Under the pieces are notes generated by a model that worked only from the letters and a program-made list of their open reading frames with translations, was not told the DNA's origin and searched no databases. A program made the position numbers and the translations under genes. From NCBI RefSeq assembly GCF_017876775.1, contig NZ_JAGIOP010000001.1, positions 744,001 through 808,000 on the forward strand: 64,000 bases of DNA, in the 5' to 3' direction. The stretch is from Mycolicibacterium lutetiense. GTDB lineage: Bacteria; Actinomycetota; Actinomycetes; Mycobacteriales; Mycobacteriaceae. Position 1 is the first letter of the stretch; each line of letters opens with the position of its first letter. This document shows positions 49,927-63,851 of the stretch, piece by piece.

Positions 49927-50373
49927 ATGAGCGCGCCCATGATTTCCATGGTCGCGCTCGTCTGCGTTCTGCTACTGGTAGTCGCTGCCCTGAGTTACCG
50001 ACTGTGGAAGTTGCGTCAGGTTGGCGGAACTGCGGCGATCCTGCGCGACTTTCCCGCCGAGGGCGGTAGCGGTTGGCGCCACGGGGTGATGCGCTATCGC
50101 GGAGGGGAAGCCGGTTTCTACCGGCTGTCCAGCATGCGGTGGTGGCCTGACCGGCGATTGAGCCGCCGGGGGCTGGAAGTGGTGTCGCGCCGCGCCCCCC
50201 GTGGCGACGAGTTCGACATCATGACCGATGCAACGGTCATCCTCGAACTACGTGACAGCAGTCCCGAACGCCGGCAAGGGTATGAGATCGCCCTGGACCG
50301 GGGCGCCCTGACGGCGTTCACGTCCTGGCTCGAGTCACGGCCTTCCCCGCGAGCTCGCCGTCGTAACTACTGA
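49927..50373 (+). CDS. DUF2550 membrane-anchored protein (Rv1312-like)
   Basis: A 148-residue protein with one N-terminal membrane helix (about residues 5-24, MVALVCVLLLVVAALSYRLW) and a basic cytoplasmic domain (HGVMRYRGGEAGFYRLSSMRWWPDRRLSRRGLEV). It always follows atpC in mycobacteria as far as I know and is likely co-transcribed. The function is not established. It overlaps the convergent gene by 7 bp. Confidence 0.85.
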   Translation: MSAPMISMVALVCVLLLVVAALSYRLWKLRQVGGTAAILRDFPAEGGSGWRHGVMRYRGGEAGFYRLSSMRWWPDRRLSRRGLEVVSRRAPRGDEFDIMTDATVILELRDSSPERRQGYEIALDRGALTAFTSWLESRPSPRARRRNY

Positions 50374-50939
50374 CCCGTTCCGGGTTTCCAGAGGACGTCC
50401 CCATCCGGGTTCGCGACCCGCGACAGGATGAACAACAGATCTGACAGCCGGTTGAGGTACTTCGCCGGCAGCACACTGACCGAATCCCCGTGTTGGTCCA
50501 CTGCGGTCCACGCTGACCGTTCGGCTCGGCGAGTCACTGTTCGGGCCACATGTAGCAGTGCGGACAGGGAAGTGCCGCCGGGCAGGATGAACGAATTCAG
50601 CGCCGGAAGCCCCTCGTTGAACTCGTCGCACCACGTCTCCAGCCGATCGATGTAGGCCTGGGAGATGCGCAGCGGCGGATGCTCGGGGTTTTCCACGACC
50701 GGGGTGGACAGGTCGGCACCGGCGTCGAACAGGTCGTTCTGAATCTGGCGCAATACCTTCAGGATTTGCTGATCAGGTTCTCCCAGCGCGACTGCGACAC
50801 CGATGGCTGCGTTGGCTTCGTCACAGTCGGCGTAGGCCGCCAACCTCGAATCATTCTTGGAAACCCGGCTGAAGTCACTCAGCCCGGTCGTGCCGTCGTC
50901 GCCGGTGCGGGTGTAGATACGTGTGAGATGAACCGCCAT
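50367..50939 (-). CDS. Cob(I)alamin adenosyltransferase, PduO type
   Basis: A 190-residue ATP:corrinoid adenosyltransferase forming adenosylcobalamin. N-terminal [22 protein letters not shown] is the ATP-binding signature; [16 protein letters not shown] and [17 protein letters not shown] are the conserved C-terminal helices. It matches Rv1314c by position. TACCGT lies six bases upstream of the ATG on the minus strand, so a leaderless start is possible. Confidence 0.93.
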   Translation of the reverse strand: MAVHLTRIYTRTGDDGTTGLSDFSRVSKNDSRLAAYADCDEANAAIGVAVALGEPDQQILKVLRQIQNDLFDAGADLSTPVVENPEHPPLRISQAYIDRLETWCDEFNEGLPALNSFILPGGTSLSALLHVARTVTRRAERSAWTAVDQHGDSVSVLPAKYLNRLSDLLFILSRVANPDGDVLWKPGTGQ

Positions 50940-51023
50940 AGCTGAACGGTACCGGGCGGGAAGAGAAGCCCGCCGGGCTCACCGGATCTGTCCGAGCAGG
51001 CGGAAACTCGACGCCAGGCTGTC

Positions 51024-51029
51024 TACACT
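51024..51029 (+). promoter_or_regulatory. Putative -10 of murA (leaderless)
   Basis: TACACT lies seven bases before GTG 51037, so the transcript probably begins at the start codon. Confidence 0.5.
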
Positions 51030-51036
51030 GACCGGC

Positions 51037-52293
51037 GTGAGCGAGCGTTTCTTGGTGACCGGAGGAAACCGGTTGTCAGGCGAAGTTGCTGTCGGTGGGG
51101 CCAAGAACAGTGTGCTGAAACTGATGGCGGCCGCACTGCTGGCCGAGGGCACCAGCACCATCACCAACTGCCCCGACATTCTTGATGTGCCGCTGATGGC
51201 CGAGGTGCTGCGGGGCTTGGGCGCGACCGTGGAGCTTGACGGTGACACCGTCCGGATCACGTCGCCCGACGAACCCAAGTACGACGCCGATTTCGCGGCG
51301 GTCCGCCAGTTCCGTGCGTCGGTGTGCGTGCTGGGACCACTCGTCGGTCGCTGCAAGAAAGCCAAGGTCGCGCTTCCCGGGGGTGATGCGATCGGGTCGC
51401 GGCCGCTGGATATGCACCAGGCCGGGTTACGCCAGCTGGGGGCGACCTGCAATATCGAGCACGGCTGTGTGGTGGCCGAGGCCGATCATCTGCGGGGTGC
51501 CGAGATTCAGCTGGAGTTCCCGTCGGTGGGAGCGACCGAGAACATCCTGATGGCCGCGGTACTGGCTGAAGGTGTCACCACGATCCACAATGCTGCGCGC
51601 GAACCAGACATCGTCGACATCTGCGCGATGCTCAACCAGATGGGCGCCAAGGTCAGCGGTGCGGGGACATCGACGCTGACGATCACCGGAGTCGACCGGC
51701 TCTATCCCACACAACACCGGGTGATCGGTGACCGGATCGTGGCAGCCACGTGGGGGATAGCCGCGGCGATGACGCGCGGAGACATCTCGGTGACGGGCGT
51801 GGACCCGCAACACCTGCAGTTGGTGCTGCACAAGTTGCACGACGCCGGCGCGACAGTGACCCAGAACGACAACGGTTTCCGGGTGGTCCAGTACGAGCGA
51901 CCCAAAGCGGTGAACGTGGCGACGCTGCCGTTCCCCGGATTTCCGACGGATCTGCAGCCGATGGCGATCGGGCTCGCGGCGGTGGCCGACGGCACCTCGA
52001 TGATCACCGAGAACGTGTTCGAGGCCCGGTTCCGTTTCGTCGAGGAGATGATCCGGCTCGGAGCTGATGCACGGACCGACGGTCACCACGCGGTGGTGCG
52101 GGGGATCCCGCAGCTTTCGAGTGCCCCGGTGTGGTCCTCGGACATCCGGGCGGGCGCCGGCCTGGTGCTCGCCGGCCTGGTCGCAGACGGCGAGACCGAG
52201 GTTCACGATGTGTTCCACATCGATCGCGGCTACCCGTTGTTCGTGGAAAACCTGTTGAGCCTCGGCGCCGAGATCGAGCGAGTAGGCTCGTAG
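51037..52293 (+). CDS. murA: UDP-N-acetylglucosamine 1-carboxyvinyltransferase
   Basis: A 418-residue enzyme adding enolpyruvate to UDP-GlcNAc, the first committed step of peptidoglycan synthesis. Lys23 and Asn24 in GGAKNSVLK bind substrate. The active-site loop reads [10 protein letters not shown], with Asp117 where fosfomycin-sensitive enzymes have Cys, so intrinsic fosfomycin resistance is expected, as in other mycobacteria. The rrn promoters begin about 50 bp after the stop. Confidence 0.97.
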   Translation: MSERFLVTGGNRLSGEVAVGGAKNSVLKLMAAALLAEGTSTITNCPDILDVPLMAEVLRGLGATVELDGDTVRITSPDEPKYDADFAAVRQFRASVCVLGPLVGRCKKAKVALPGGDAIGSRPLDMHQAGLRQLGATCNIEHGCVVAEADHLRGAEIQLEFPSVGATENILMAAVLAEGVTTIHNAAREPDIVDICAMLNQMGAKVSGAGTSTLTITGVDRLYPTQHRVIGDRIVAATWGIAAAMTRGDISVTGVDPQHLQLVLHKLHDAGATVTQNDNGFRVVQYERPKAVNVATLPFPGFPTDLQPMAIGLAAVADGTSMITENVFEARFRFVEEMIRLGADARTDGHHAVVRGIPQLSSAPVWSSDIRAGAGLVLAGLVADGETEVHDVFHIDRGYPLFVENLLSLGAEIERVGS

Positions 52294-52345
52294 GCACACG
52301 TTCGAGCCTGGCTTTCAGACCTCGAACCTGCACTGACCGGCTGAT

Positions 52346-52375
52346 TTGACCTTGCAGGCTAGCTCGGGCTAATCT
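52346..52375 (+). promoter_or_regulatory. rrn promoter 1
   Basis: TTGACC (52346-52351) and TAATCT (52370-52375), 18-bp spacer. It is the first of three promoters with identical spacing. Confidence 0.75.
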
Positions 52376-52421
52376 TTTGGAGTCGCCGCGGAGCGGGTGA
52401 AACACCCCGGACCAGAGCGGT

Positions 52422-52451
52422 TTGACAAGTCAGCAGAGATTGTACTAAGCT
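52422..52451 (+). promoter_or_regulatory. rrn promoter 2
   Basis: TTGACA (52422-52427) and TAAGCT (52446-52451), 18-bp spacer, exactly 76 bp after promoter 1. GGCGAGGTTGCC follows the -10. Confidence 0.85.
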
Positions 52452-52497
52452 GGCGAGGTTGCCTCAGACCGGATGAAACAAGCCAAAATGAAGCAAT

Positions 52498-52527
52498 TTG
52501 ACTTACCGGCAAGGTTCAAATTAAGCT
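52498..52527 (+). promoter_or_regulatory. rrn promoter 3 (PCL1-like)
   Basis: TTGACT (52498-52503) and TAAGCT (52522-52527), 18-bp spacer, 76 bp after promoter 2. GGTGAGGTTGCCCC follows, as in the conserved mycobacterial PCL1 start region. Confidence 0.85.
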
Positions 52528-52571
52528 GGTGAGGTTGCCCCAAAACAGGGTGACAAAGAAGAAAAGTCTGT

Positions 52572-52598
52572 TGTTTGAGAACTCAATAGTGTGTTTGG
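52572..52598 (+). promoter_or_regulatory. rrn leader antitermination boxA and 16S processing stalk (5' arm)
   Basis: GTTTGAGAACTC is the boxA-like element. CAATAGTGTGTT at 52584-52595 is the reverse complement of 54418-54429 in the 16S-23S spacer, so the two arms can pair around 16S rRNA for RNase III cleavage. The T-rich rest of the leader (52600-52742) holds no gene. Confidence 0.7.
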
Positions 52599-52742
52599 TG
52601 GTTTTTGTTTGTTGTTTTTGGCCACGCTCTTTTTCCCGTTTAGGGTGTGGTTTTGTTGTTTTTTTGATGCCAGTTTGTTGGTGTCTTTTGTTTGTGATCG
52701 GATTTTTCTGATTGAATTCTGCCTGGTTTTTGGACTGGGAAG

Positions 52743-57767
<5,025 letters not shown>

Positions 57768-57921
57768 AACCAACAAACAACCAATGTTTGATGAGTTTCA
57801 GTAAGACGCACATCTGCTACGCAACCACACCACAAACCACACACGACACTTGTGTCGGGACATGGTTCCCCATGCCCCACCACCAAAACACAAGGTTTAC
57901 ACTCAATAACGAGTGAATAGA
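57768..57921 (+). other. 23S-5S spacer
   Basis: It contains ATGAGTTTCA (57791-57800), the 3' arm of the 23S processing stalk. No gene is present. Confidence 0.7.
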
Positions 57922-58037
57922 GTTACGGCGGTCCATAGCGGCAGGGAAACGCCCGGTCCCATCCCGAACCCGGAAGCTAAGCCTGCCAGCGCCGATGATA
58001 CTACCCTGTCGGGTGGAAAAGTAGGACACCGCCGAAC
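57922..58037 (+). rRNA. rrf: 5S ribosomal RNA
   Basis: About 116 bases from GTTACGGCGG to CCGCCGAAC, with terminal stem complementarity. The internal CCCATCCCGAACCCGGAAGCTAAG core of 5S is clear. Confidence 0.94.
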
Positions 58038-58048
58038 ACAAATTAAGA

Positions 58049-58082
58049 CCCGAGCCCTCCAATTCCGATTGGAGGGCTCGGG
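58049..58082 (+). terminator. rrn operon terminator
   Basis: A perfect 15-bp stem (CCCGAGCCCTCCAAT with ATTGGAGGGCTCGGG) and a TCCG loop, 11 bp after 5S rRNA. Confidence 0.92.
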
Positions 58083-58110
58083 CATTTGTGTATGTAGGTA
58101 CAAATGTATT

Positions 58111-58150
58111 TGAGGCGCGTTTTCAATTCGGCAATTGAAAACGCGCCTCA
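58111..58150. terminator. Second hairpin, likely bidirectional terminator between rrf and ogt
   Basis: A perfect 18-bp stem (TGAGGCGCGTTTTCAATT with AATTGAAAACGCGCCTCA) with a CGGC loop. It lies eight bases past the ogt stop and probably stops transcription from both sides. Confidence 0.85.
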
Positions 58151-58158
58151 GTCACAAC

Positions 58159-58656
58159 TCAATTGAAAAGCGCCGGCATTGTGCGGCTTTTCTCCAATTC
58201 CAACAGGGCCCGTTTGCGGTCCAGGCCGCCGCCGTACCCGGTGAGGCTGCCATTGGCGCCGATCACGCGGTGGCACGGCACGATGATGCCGATCGGATTG
58301 TGCCCATTGGCCAGGCCGACCGCGCGCGAGGCGGCCGGTGAGCCGATCTGACGGGCGATCTCCCCGTAGGAGCAGGTTTCGCCGTAGGGAATGGTCTGCA
58401 GGGCGTCCCACACGCGGCGCTGAAACTGCGTGCCCACCATGTCGAGCTTGAGGTCGAATTCAGTACGTTCGCCGGCGAAATAGGCCGTCAGTTGGTCGAC
58501 AGCATCGACGAAGGCGGTGTCGTCGCGCTCCCAGCCGTCGCGGCTCGGCTCATACGTTTGATCGACCATCCGCAGATGCATGAGCCGCCCATCGCGGCCG
58601 GCCAAAGTGATGAGGCCGACCGGGCTGTCCATCGTGCGGTAATGCAAGGTCGTCAT
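58159..58656 (-). CDS. ogt: Methylated-DNA-protein cysteine methyltransferase
   Basis: A 165-residue suicide repair protein removing methyl from O6-methylguanine onto Cys128 in the PCHR motif (IIVPCHRVIG). The DNA-binding helix (YGETCSYGEIARQIGSPAASRAVG) is in place. ATG 58656 overlaps the stop of alkA by four bases, matching the Rv1316c-Rv1317c pair. Alkylation sensed by the Ada-like domain upstream probably induces both. Confidence 0.96.
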   Translation of the reverse strand: MTTLHYRTMDSPVGLITLAGRDGRLMHLRMVDQTYEPSRDGWERDDTAFVDAVDQLTAYFAGERTEFDLKLDMVGTQFQRRVWDALQTIPYGETCSYGEIARQIGSPAASRAVGLANGHNPIGIIVPCHRVIGANGSLTGYGGGLDRKRALLELEKSRTMPALFN

Positions 58657-60146
58657 GACTTCTCCTGTCGATCGTGCGGGGGCCATTCGTTCACCGCATG
58701 GTCCAGGGTGGTCCACAGGTGTTGTGTCGCGTACGCGCGCCATGGGCGCCATCTGGTGCTGTGCTCCACGAGCCCGTCTGCGGGGAGTCCGAGTTGGTCG
58801 GCAGCCGCGCGCACGCCGAGATCGGTGGCGGGAAAGGCATCTGGATCACCGAGTCCGCGCATGGCGATCACCTCAGTCGTCCACGGGCCGATACCGGGGA
58901 GATCCAGCAGCTGTTCGCGGGCGCGGTCCCAGTCGCATCCGGGATCGAGGATCAGGTCGTCGTCGGCGATCGTCTGCACCAGGGCGGTCACGGTGCGCCT
59001 CCGGGATGCCGGCATCGCCAGATCGGCAGGATCCAGACGGACCAGATCGGAGATGCTGGGAAACACGTGGGTCAGTCCGCCCGACTCATCTGAGATCGGT
59101 GTTCCGTAACGGGCGACGAGACGACCCACGTGGGTGCGAGCGGCTTTGATCGACACTTGTTGGCCGATCACCACCCGGAGCGCGAGTTCCGCCTCGTCGA
59201 CGGTGCGGGGGATGCGCTGCCCCGGCGCCTTCGCCACCACCGCGGCCAACCCCGGATCGGCCTGGAGTGCGTCGACGACCGCTTCGGGGTCGGCGTCGAG
59301 GTCCAGCAATCGTCGGCACCGCGCGATGGTGGCCGACAGGTCGCGGAAGTCATCGAGCGTCAACTGGCAGCGGACATGGTCGGGCGCCGGTGTCAGGCCG
59401 ACCACACCATGTCCGTGCGGTAGCCGCAGGGTGCGCCGGAACTGCCCGTCGCACACCTCTTCCAGCCCGGGGACTGCGCTGGCGGCCAAATGGCCGAACA
59501 GCCCTTCATAGGAGAACGGGGTCCGTACGGGCAGCCGTAGCGACAGGACGCCGGGAGCGGCGGATACCTCGGTGGAGAATCGGCTCCGGGCCCGTAGCCG
59601 GAGCTGGGTCGGTGTCAGGTCGGACACCGCGCGCACCGTGTCGTTGAACTGCCGGATGCTGGCGAAGCCGGCGGCGAACGCGACGTCCGCGAACGGCAGC
59701 CCGGTGGTTTCGATCAGAACGCGTGCGGTCTGGGTGCGCTGTGCCCGGGCCAGCGCCAGGGGATTGGCCCCCAGCTCGGCCTGCATGATGCGTTGCAATT
59801 GGCGGGTCGTGTAGCCGACACGGCCGGCCAGCCCTGTCACCCCTTCGCGGTCCACCGTTCCGTCGGCGATGAGCCGCATGCATCGCGCCACGATGTCGCC
59901 ACGGACATTCCATTCCGGGGAACCGGGGGAGGCGTCAGGACGGCACCGTTTGCAGGCCCGGAAACCGGCTGCCTGGGCGGCCGCGGCAGTCGGATAGAAC
60001 CGCATGTTCCGGGCGAAAGGTGGGCGGACCGGGCAGCTGGGGCGGCAGTAGATTCCGGTGGTGAGCACGGCGGTGACGAACCAACCGTCAAACCGCGCGT
60101 CCTTGGACTGGACTGCCCGGTAACAGCGGTCGAAATCTTCGTGCAT
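58653..60146 (-). CDS. alkA: AdaA-AlkA fusion: methylphosphotriester sensor and 3-methyladenine DNA glycosylase
   Basis: A 497-residue three-part protein. Residues about 1-75 are the Ada zinc domain with Cys34, Cys38, Cys65 and Cys68 (YCRPSC and CKRC), which takes methyl from DNA phosphotriesters. Residues about 80-185 are an AraC-type helix-turn-helix. Residues about 200-490 are AlkA with an HhH-GPD fold (LLDLPGIGPWTTEVIAMRGLGDPDAF, catalytic Asp in FPATDLG). I chose ATG 60146 (MHEDF) to match the M. tuberculosis start; ATG 60155 is possible. It controls the adaptive response with ogt. Confidence 0.95.
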   Translation of the reverse strand: MHEDFDRCYRAVQSKDARFDGWFVTAVLTTGIYCRPSCPVRPPFARNMRFYPTAAAAQAAGFRACKRCRPDASPGSPEWNVRGDIVARCMRLIADGTVDREGVTGLAGRVGYTTRQLQRIMQAELGANPLALARAQRTQTARVLIETTGLPFADVAFAAGFASIRQFNDTVRAVSDLTPTQLRLRARSRFSTEVSAAPGVLSLRLPVRTPFSYEGLFGHLAASAVPGLEEVCDGQFRRTLRLPHGHGVVGLTPAPDHVRCQLTLDDFRDLSATIARCRRLLDLDADPEAVVDALQADPGLAAVVAKAPGQRIPRTVDEAELALRVVIGQQVSIKAARTHVGRLVARYGTPISDESGGLTHVFPSISDLVRLDPADLAMPASRRRTVTALVQTIADDDLILDPGCDWDRAREQLLDLPGIGPWTTEVIAMRGLGDPDAFPATDLGVRAAADQLGLPADGLVEHSTRWRPWRAYATQHLWTTLDHAVNEWPPHDRQEKS

Positions 60147-60220
60147 GGGTTCCACGATGGCACGGCCTCGCGCACTTGACTAGCGGGAAAACGACATGGT
60201 CGTGGTGGTGGGCTCGCGGC

Positions 60221-60226
60221 TAGACT
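60221..60226 (+). promoter_or_regulatory. Putative -10 of the glutaminase gene (leaderless)
   Basis: TAGACT lies seven bases before GTG 60234. A leaderless transcript is expected. Confidence 0.5.
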
Positions 60227-60233
60227 CCGACCT

Positions 60234-61517
60234 GTGGCCGAGTTGGTGCAGCAATATCTGGACCGGATTCGTGCCGAGCAGGTCGACGTGCGCGACGGCG
60301 CCGTGGCCGATTACATCCCCGAACTTGCCAACGTCGACCCCGAGGACTTCGGGCTCAGCTTGTCTTCCTCGGACGGCTATGTCTACGAATCTGGCGACGC
60401 TGCAATCGAATTCACCATCCAATCGATTTCCAAACCATTCACCTATGCCCTGGCGCTTGGCCAGATGGGCCAGGATGCCGTCGACGCCAAGATCGGTGTC
60501 GAACCCTCCGGTGAGGCGTTCAACGAAATCAGCGTCGACGACGTCACCAAGACCCCGAAGAACCCGATGATCAACGCCGGTGCGATTGCGGCGGTCTCGC
60601 TGATCCCCGGCGCGAGTCCCGAGGAGCGGTTCGATCGCATCCACGAGTTCTACTCGGCGTGTGCGGGCCGACGGCTCGAGATCGACATGAATGTCTACGC
60701 CTCAGAGAAGGCAACCGGGAACCGGAACCGGGCTATCGCCTACATGCTGGCCAGTTTCGGTGTGCTGGACGGTGATCCAGACGAGGTGTTGGACGTGTAC
60801 TTCCGGCAGTGCTCGGTGAGGGTGACCAGTACGGACCTGGCCCGGATGGCCGCCACATTGGCGCGCGGCGGGTTCAACCCGTTGACCGGCCGGCGGGTCA
60901 TCGAGGCGAACGTGGTTCGGCGCGCCCTCAGCGTGATGGTGACCTGCGGAATGTACGACGCGACAGGCGATTGGGTCAGTGCCGTAGGCCTGCCCGCCAA
61001 GAGCGGCGTCGGTGGTGGGATTGTGGCGGTGCTCCCCGGGCAACTCGGCATCGGTGTGTACTCACCGCGTCTGGATTCCCGCGGCAACAGTGTGCGCGGG
61101 GTGCAGGTGTGCCGCAACCTGTCCTCCCAGCTGGGACTGCACTTTCTCACGGTCGGCCGCGAGTCGTCGTCGACTTTGCGGGCCGTGTACGACGCCAGCC
61201 CGGGTATCCGGGTCTACGAGGTTCAGGGCGATCTGTTGTTCGCCGGGGCGGAGCAGGTACTGCGGACGGCCGAGCACGACCGCGACGGGTACGAGGTGGC
61301 CGTGCTGGACGTCACCCGGGTCGATGACATCAACGACGCCGCGCGCGGCATGCTGACCGGAATGCGCGCCAGCCTGGCCGCGGTGGGCAAGGACGCGTGC
61401 CTCGTCGACCCCGACGGTCGCGTGGTGCCCGCCGACCGGCGCGACGACTACGACACAATCGTGTTCCGGACCCTCGACGAAGCGGTCGACGCGGCGCGGA
61501 AGTGGGGCACCGGTTAG
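60234..61517 (+). CDS. glsA: Glutaminase with C-terminal STAS domain
   Basis: A 427-residue protein. Residues about 1-305 are a beta-lactamase-like glutaminase that hydrolyses glutamine to glutamate and ammonia. Ser64 and Lys67 in QSISKPF are the catalytic pair; PKNPMINAGAIA and KSGVGGGIVAVLPG are conserved. Residues about 325-420 are a STAS domain (EVAVLDVTRVDDINDAARGML), a regulatory nucleotide- or protein-binding fold. It sits between alkA and the cyclase gene; I do not recall it at this place in M. tuberculosis. Its stop overlaps the convergent cyclase gene by four bases. Confidence 0.92.
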   Translation: MAELVQQYLDRIRAEQVDVRDGAVADYIPELANVDPEDFGLSLSSSDGYVYESGDAAIEFTIQSISKPFTYALALGQMGQDAVDAKIGVEPSGEAFNEISVDDVTKTPKNPMINAGAIAAVSLIPGASPEERFDRIHEFYSACAGRRLEIDMNVYASEKATGNRNRAIAYMLASFGVLDGDPDEVLDVYFRQCSVRVTSTDLARMAATLARGGFNPLTGRRVIEANVVRRALSVMVTCGMYDATGDWVSAVGLPAKSGVGGGIVAVLPGQLGIGVYSPRLDSRGNSVRGVQVCRNLSSQLGLHFLTVGRESSSTLRAVYDASPGIRVYEVQGDLLFAGAEQVLRTAEHDRDGYEVAVLDVTRVDDINDAARGMLTGMRASLAAVGKDACLVDPDGRVVPADRRDDYDTIVFRTLDEAVDAARKWGTG

Positions 61518-63118
61518 GTCGGTACCGCCACCCGCGTCGGCTCGGCCAGACCCCGCAGGGCCACCATTTCGCCCAGTGACCAACGGGCCCTTTCGGCTTC
61601 GGACGCATTGTCGAGCGTGTCCGAAGAAGCCACCAGGTGCCCCGGTACCTGCTTGGAGAAATCGCACAGCCGCGCGGCTTCGTTGACCGGTTCACCGATC
61701 ACGGTGTACTCGAAGCGCTGCTTGGCGCCGACGTTGCCGGCCACCACCTGACCGGCGGCCACCCCGATCCCGGCTTCGAGTTCGGGTACCTCCGCGCGCA
61801 GCCGCCGCGCGATAGCTCGAGCAGCGCCCAGCGCTTCGTCCTCGGCGTTGTCCAGAGACACCGGTGCGCCGAACACCGCGAGTACCCCATCGCCCTCGAA
61901 TTTGTTGACCAGGCCCCGATGATCGTCGACTTCATCGACGATGACCGCGAAAAACCGGTTGAGCAAGTCGACCACCTCGACAGCGGGCCGCGTGGTCACC
62001 AGCTGCGTCGAACCGATGACATCGACGAAAATCACTGCGGCGTGGCGCTCTTCGCCGCCCAGGACCGGCTTCTGCTGCTCGGCCAGCGCGGCCACCTCTC
62101 GGCCGACGTGACGACCGAACAGATCACGTACCCGTTCCCGCTCGCGCAGGCCGTGGACCATCGAGTTGAATCCGCGTTGTAGCTGCCCGAGTTCAGTACC
62201 GTCGAACACCACCAGGTTGGTGTCCAGATCGCCCTGCTCGACACGGTTGAGGGCCGCACGTACGACGCGGATCGGAGTTGCGGTCAGATACGACAGGATC
62301 CACATCAGCAGGAAACCGAACACCAGCGCAAACGAGCCGAGGCCGATGACGGCGTAGGCGAATTGCGTCGGGGTCAGGTTGTTGAGCGTCAGGGCGAACA
62401 TCGCGGCCAGCATGATGCCCAGGATCGGCACACCCGAGCTGAGCGCCCAGACCACCATGATGCGGCCCATGATGCCCGGAGCCAGCCGGACCGGCGGCGG
62501 GCCGGCCTCCAGTGCCTGCGCGGCGACCGGCCGCAGTGCGAACTCGGTGAGCAGATGGCAGCTCACCGACACCACGATTCCCGGAAAGGTGATGCCCAGC
62601 AGGAACTTCGGAATGTAATTGGTGTCGACGACCCCGTACAGCGTTGTCAGCAGGGCGGCGCCGAGACCCCACAGGACCAGCAGCACCCGGGTGAGCCGGA
62701 ACGGGGCGAAGAAGGTGTTGCGCTGATCGGCAACGGTGGGCGGTCGTTCTTCGATGGCCCAGCGCACGTTGTCGATCACCCGCGTCGTCGCCCAGAACAC
62801 CCCGACGATCAGCGCCATGGCCATGTAGACGGGGGCCACGATGAAGGTGATCCAGCGGACCGGCGGAGCGAACACGTCGGGTGTCGGGAACAACAGCGTG
62901 ACGATGATCATCGAGATGCCGATGCCGACCAGGTTCCCGCCGATCACGAACGTCGTGAGGATCGCCTGGATGCGCACCCTGCGGCGGCGCTGACTTTCCG
63001 ATACCCGGCCCAGCACCCACGATCCGTATTCCGGTGTGGCAGGGATCCGGCTGTTCTGGCGCGTGACACCTTCGAGGACTCGGCCCAGCCGTCGTGCCAG
63101 CGATTTGTCGGAGTTCAT
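61514..63118 (-). CDS. Membrane class III adenylate cyclase with HAMP domain
   Basis: A 534-residue protein of the Rv1318c/Rv1319c/Rv1320c group. Six helices (about residues 50-275) are followed by a HAMP domain (ATPIRVVRAALNRVEQGDLDTNLVV) and a catalytic domain from about 345. Metal Asp residues lie in VIFVDVIGST and FEGDGVLAVFG. The adenine-specifying Lys (NKFEGDG) and Thr (EYTVIGE), and the transition-state Asn/Arg (NEAAR), are present, so ATP cyclase activity is expected. TAGGCT lies nine bases before the ATG. Confidence 0.92.
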   Translation of the reverse strand: MNSDKSLARRLGRVLEGVTRQNSRIPATPEYGSWVLGRVSESQRRRRVRIQAILTTFVIGGNLVGIGISMIIVTLLFPTPDVFAPPVRWITFIVAPVYMAMALIVGVFWATTRVIDNVRWAIEERPPTVADQRNTFFAPFRLTRVLLVLWGLGAALLTTLYGVVDTNYIPKFLLGITFPGIVVSVSCHLLTEFALRPVAAQALEAGPPPVRLAPGIMGRIMVVWALSSGVPILGIMLAAMFALTLNNLTPTQFAYAVIGLGSFALVFGFLLMWILSYLTATPIRVVRAALNRVEQGDLDTNLVVFDGTELGQLQRGFNSMVHGLRERERVRDLFGRHVGREVAALAEQQKPVLGGEERHAAVIFVDVIGSTQLVTTRPAVEVVDLLNRFFAVIVDEVDDHRGLVNKFEGDGVLAVFGAPVSLDNAEDEALGAARAIARRLRAEVPELEAGIGVAAGQVVAGNVGAKQRFEYTVIGEPVNEAARLCDFSKQVPGHLVASSDTLDNASEAERARWSLGEMVALRGLAEPTRVAVPT

Positions 63119-63155
63119 TGTGGCGTCAGCCTAGTTCGTCCGATCTGCCCTTAAG

Positions 63156-63851
63156 GTGGATCGGGTGCGCCTCGTGATTGCCCAGTGCACCGTCGACTAC
63201 GTCGGGCGGCTGACCGCCCACCTTCCTTCGGCCCGCCGGCTGTTGTTGTTCAAGTCCGACGGTTCCGTCAGTGTCCACGCCGATGATCGTGCCTACAAGC
63301 CGCTGAATTGGATGAGTCCGCCGTGCTGGCTCGTCGAGTCGGCTCCGGAATCATCCGGGGACGGCGCACCTCTCCTCTGGGTGGTGGAGAACAAGGCTGG
63401 TGAGCAGCTGCGGATCACCATCGAGGACGTCGAGCACGACTCCAGCCACGAATTGGGTGTCGATCCCGGCCTGGTCAAGGACGGCGTGGAGGCCCATCTG
63501 CAGAAACTGCTGGCTGAGCACGTCGAGTTGCTCGGCGCCGGGTACAGCCTGGTGCGCCGCGAGTATCCGACCGCGATCGGCCCGGTGGATCTGATGTGCC
63601 GTGACGAGTTGGGCCGTTCGGTGGCCGTGGAGATCAAACGTCGCGGCGAGATCGACGGTGTCGAGCAGCTGACCCGGTACCTCGACCTGCTCAACCGCGA
63701 CACCGTGCTGGCCCCGGTGGCAGGAGTATTCGCCGCCCAGCAGATCAAACCGCAGGCCCGAACCCTGGCTACTGACCGTGGAATCCGTTGCGTGACTTTG
63801 GATTATGACCAGATGCGGGGTATGGACAGCGACGAATACCGGCTGTTCTGA
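63156..63851 (+). CDS. nucS: Mismatch-specific endonuclease NucS/EndoMS
   Basis: A 231-residue nuclease of non-canonical mismatch repair, used by mycobacteria in place of MutS/MutL. The N-terminal DNA-binding domain ([39 protein letters not shown]) and the C-terminal RecB-like nuclease ([33 protein letters not shown]) are clear. The C-terminal [12 protein letters not shown] resembles a beta-clamp-binding tail. A short insert ([13 protein letters not shown]) near residue 65 is longer than in M. tuberculosis. The ATG of the next gene overlaps the stop. Confidence 0.95.
   Translation: MDRVRLVIAQCTVDYVGRLTAHLPSARRLLLFKSDGSVSVHADDRAYKPLNWMSPPCWLVESAPESSGDGAPLLWVVENKAGEQLRITIEDVEHDSSHELGVDPGLVKDGVEAHLQKLLAEHVELLGAGYSLVRREYPTAIGPVDLMCRDELGRSVAVEIKRRGEIDGVEQLTRYLDLLNRDTVLAPVAGVFAAQQIKPQARTLATDRGIRCVTLDYDQMRGMDSDEYRLF

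Noticed and set aside
50940..52294. Insertion sequence near murA, as I recall for M. tuberculosis
   Set aside because: No transposase frame or terminal inverted repeats are present in this stretch.
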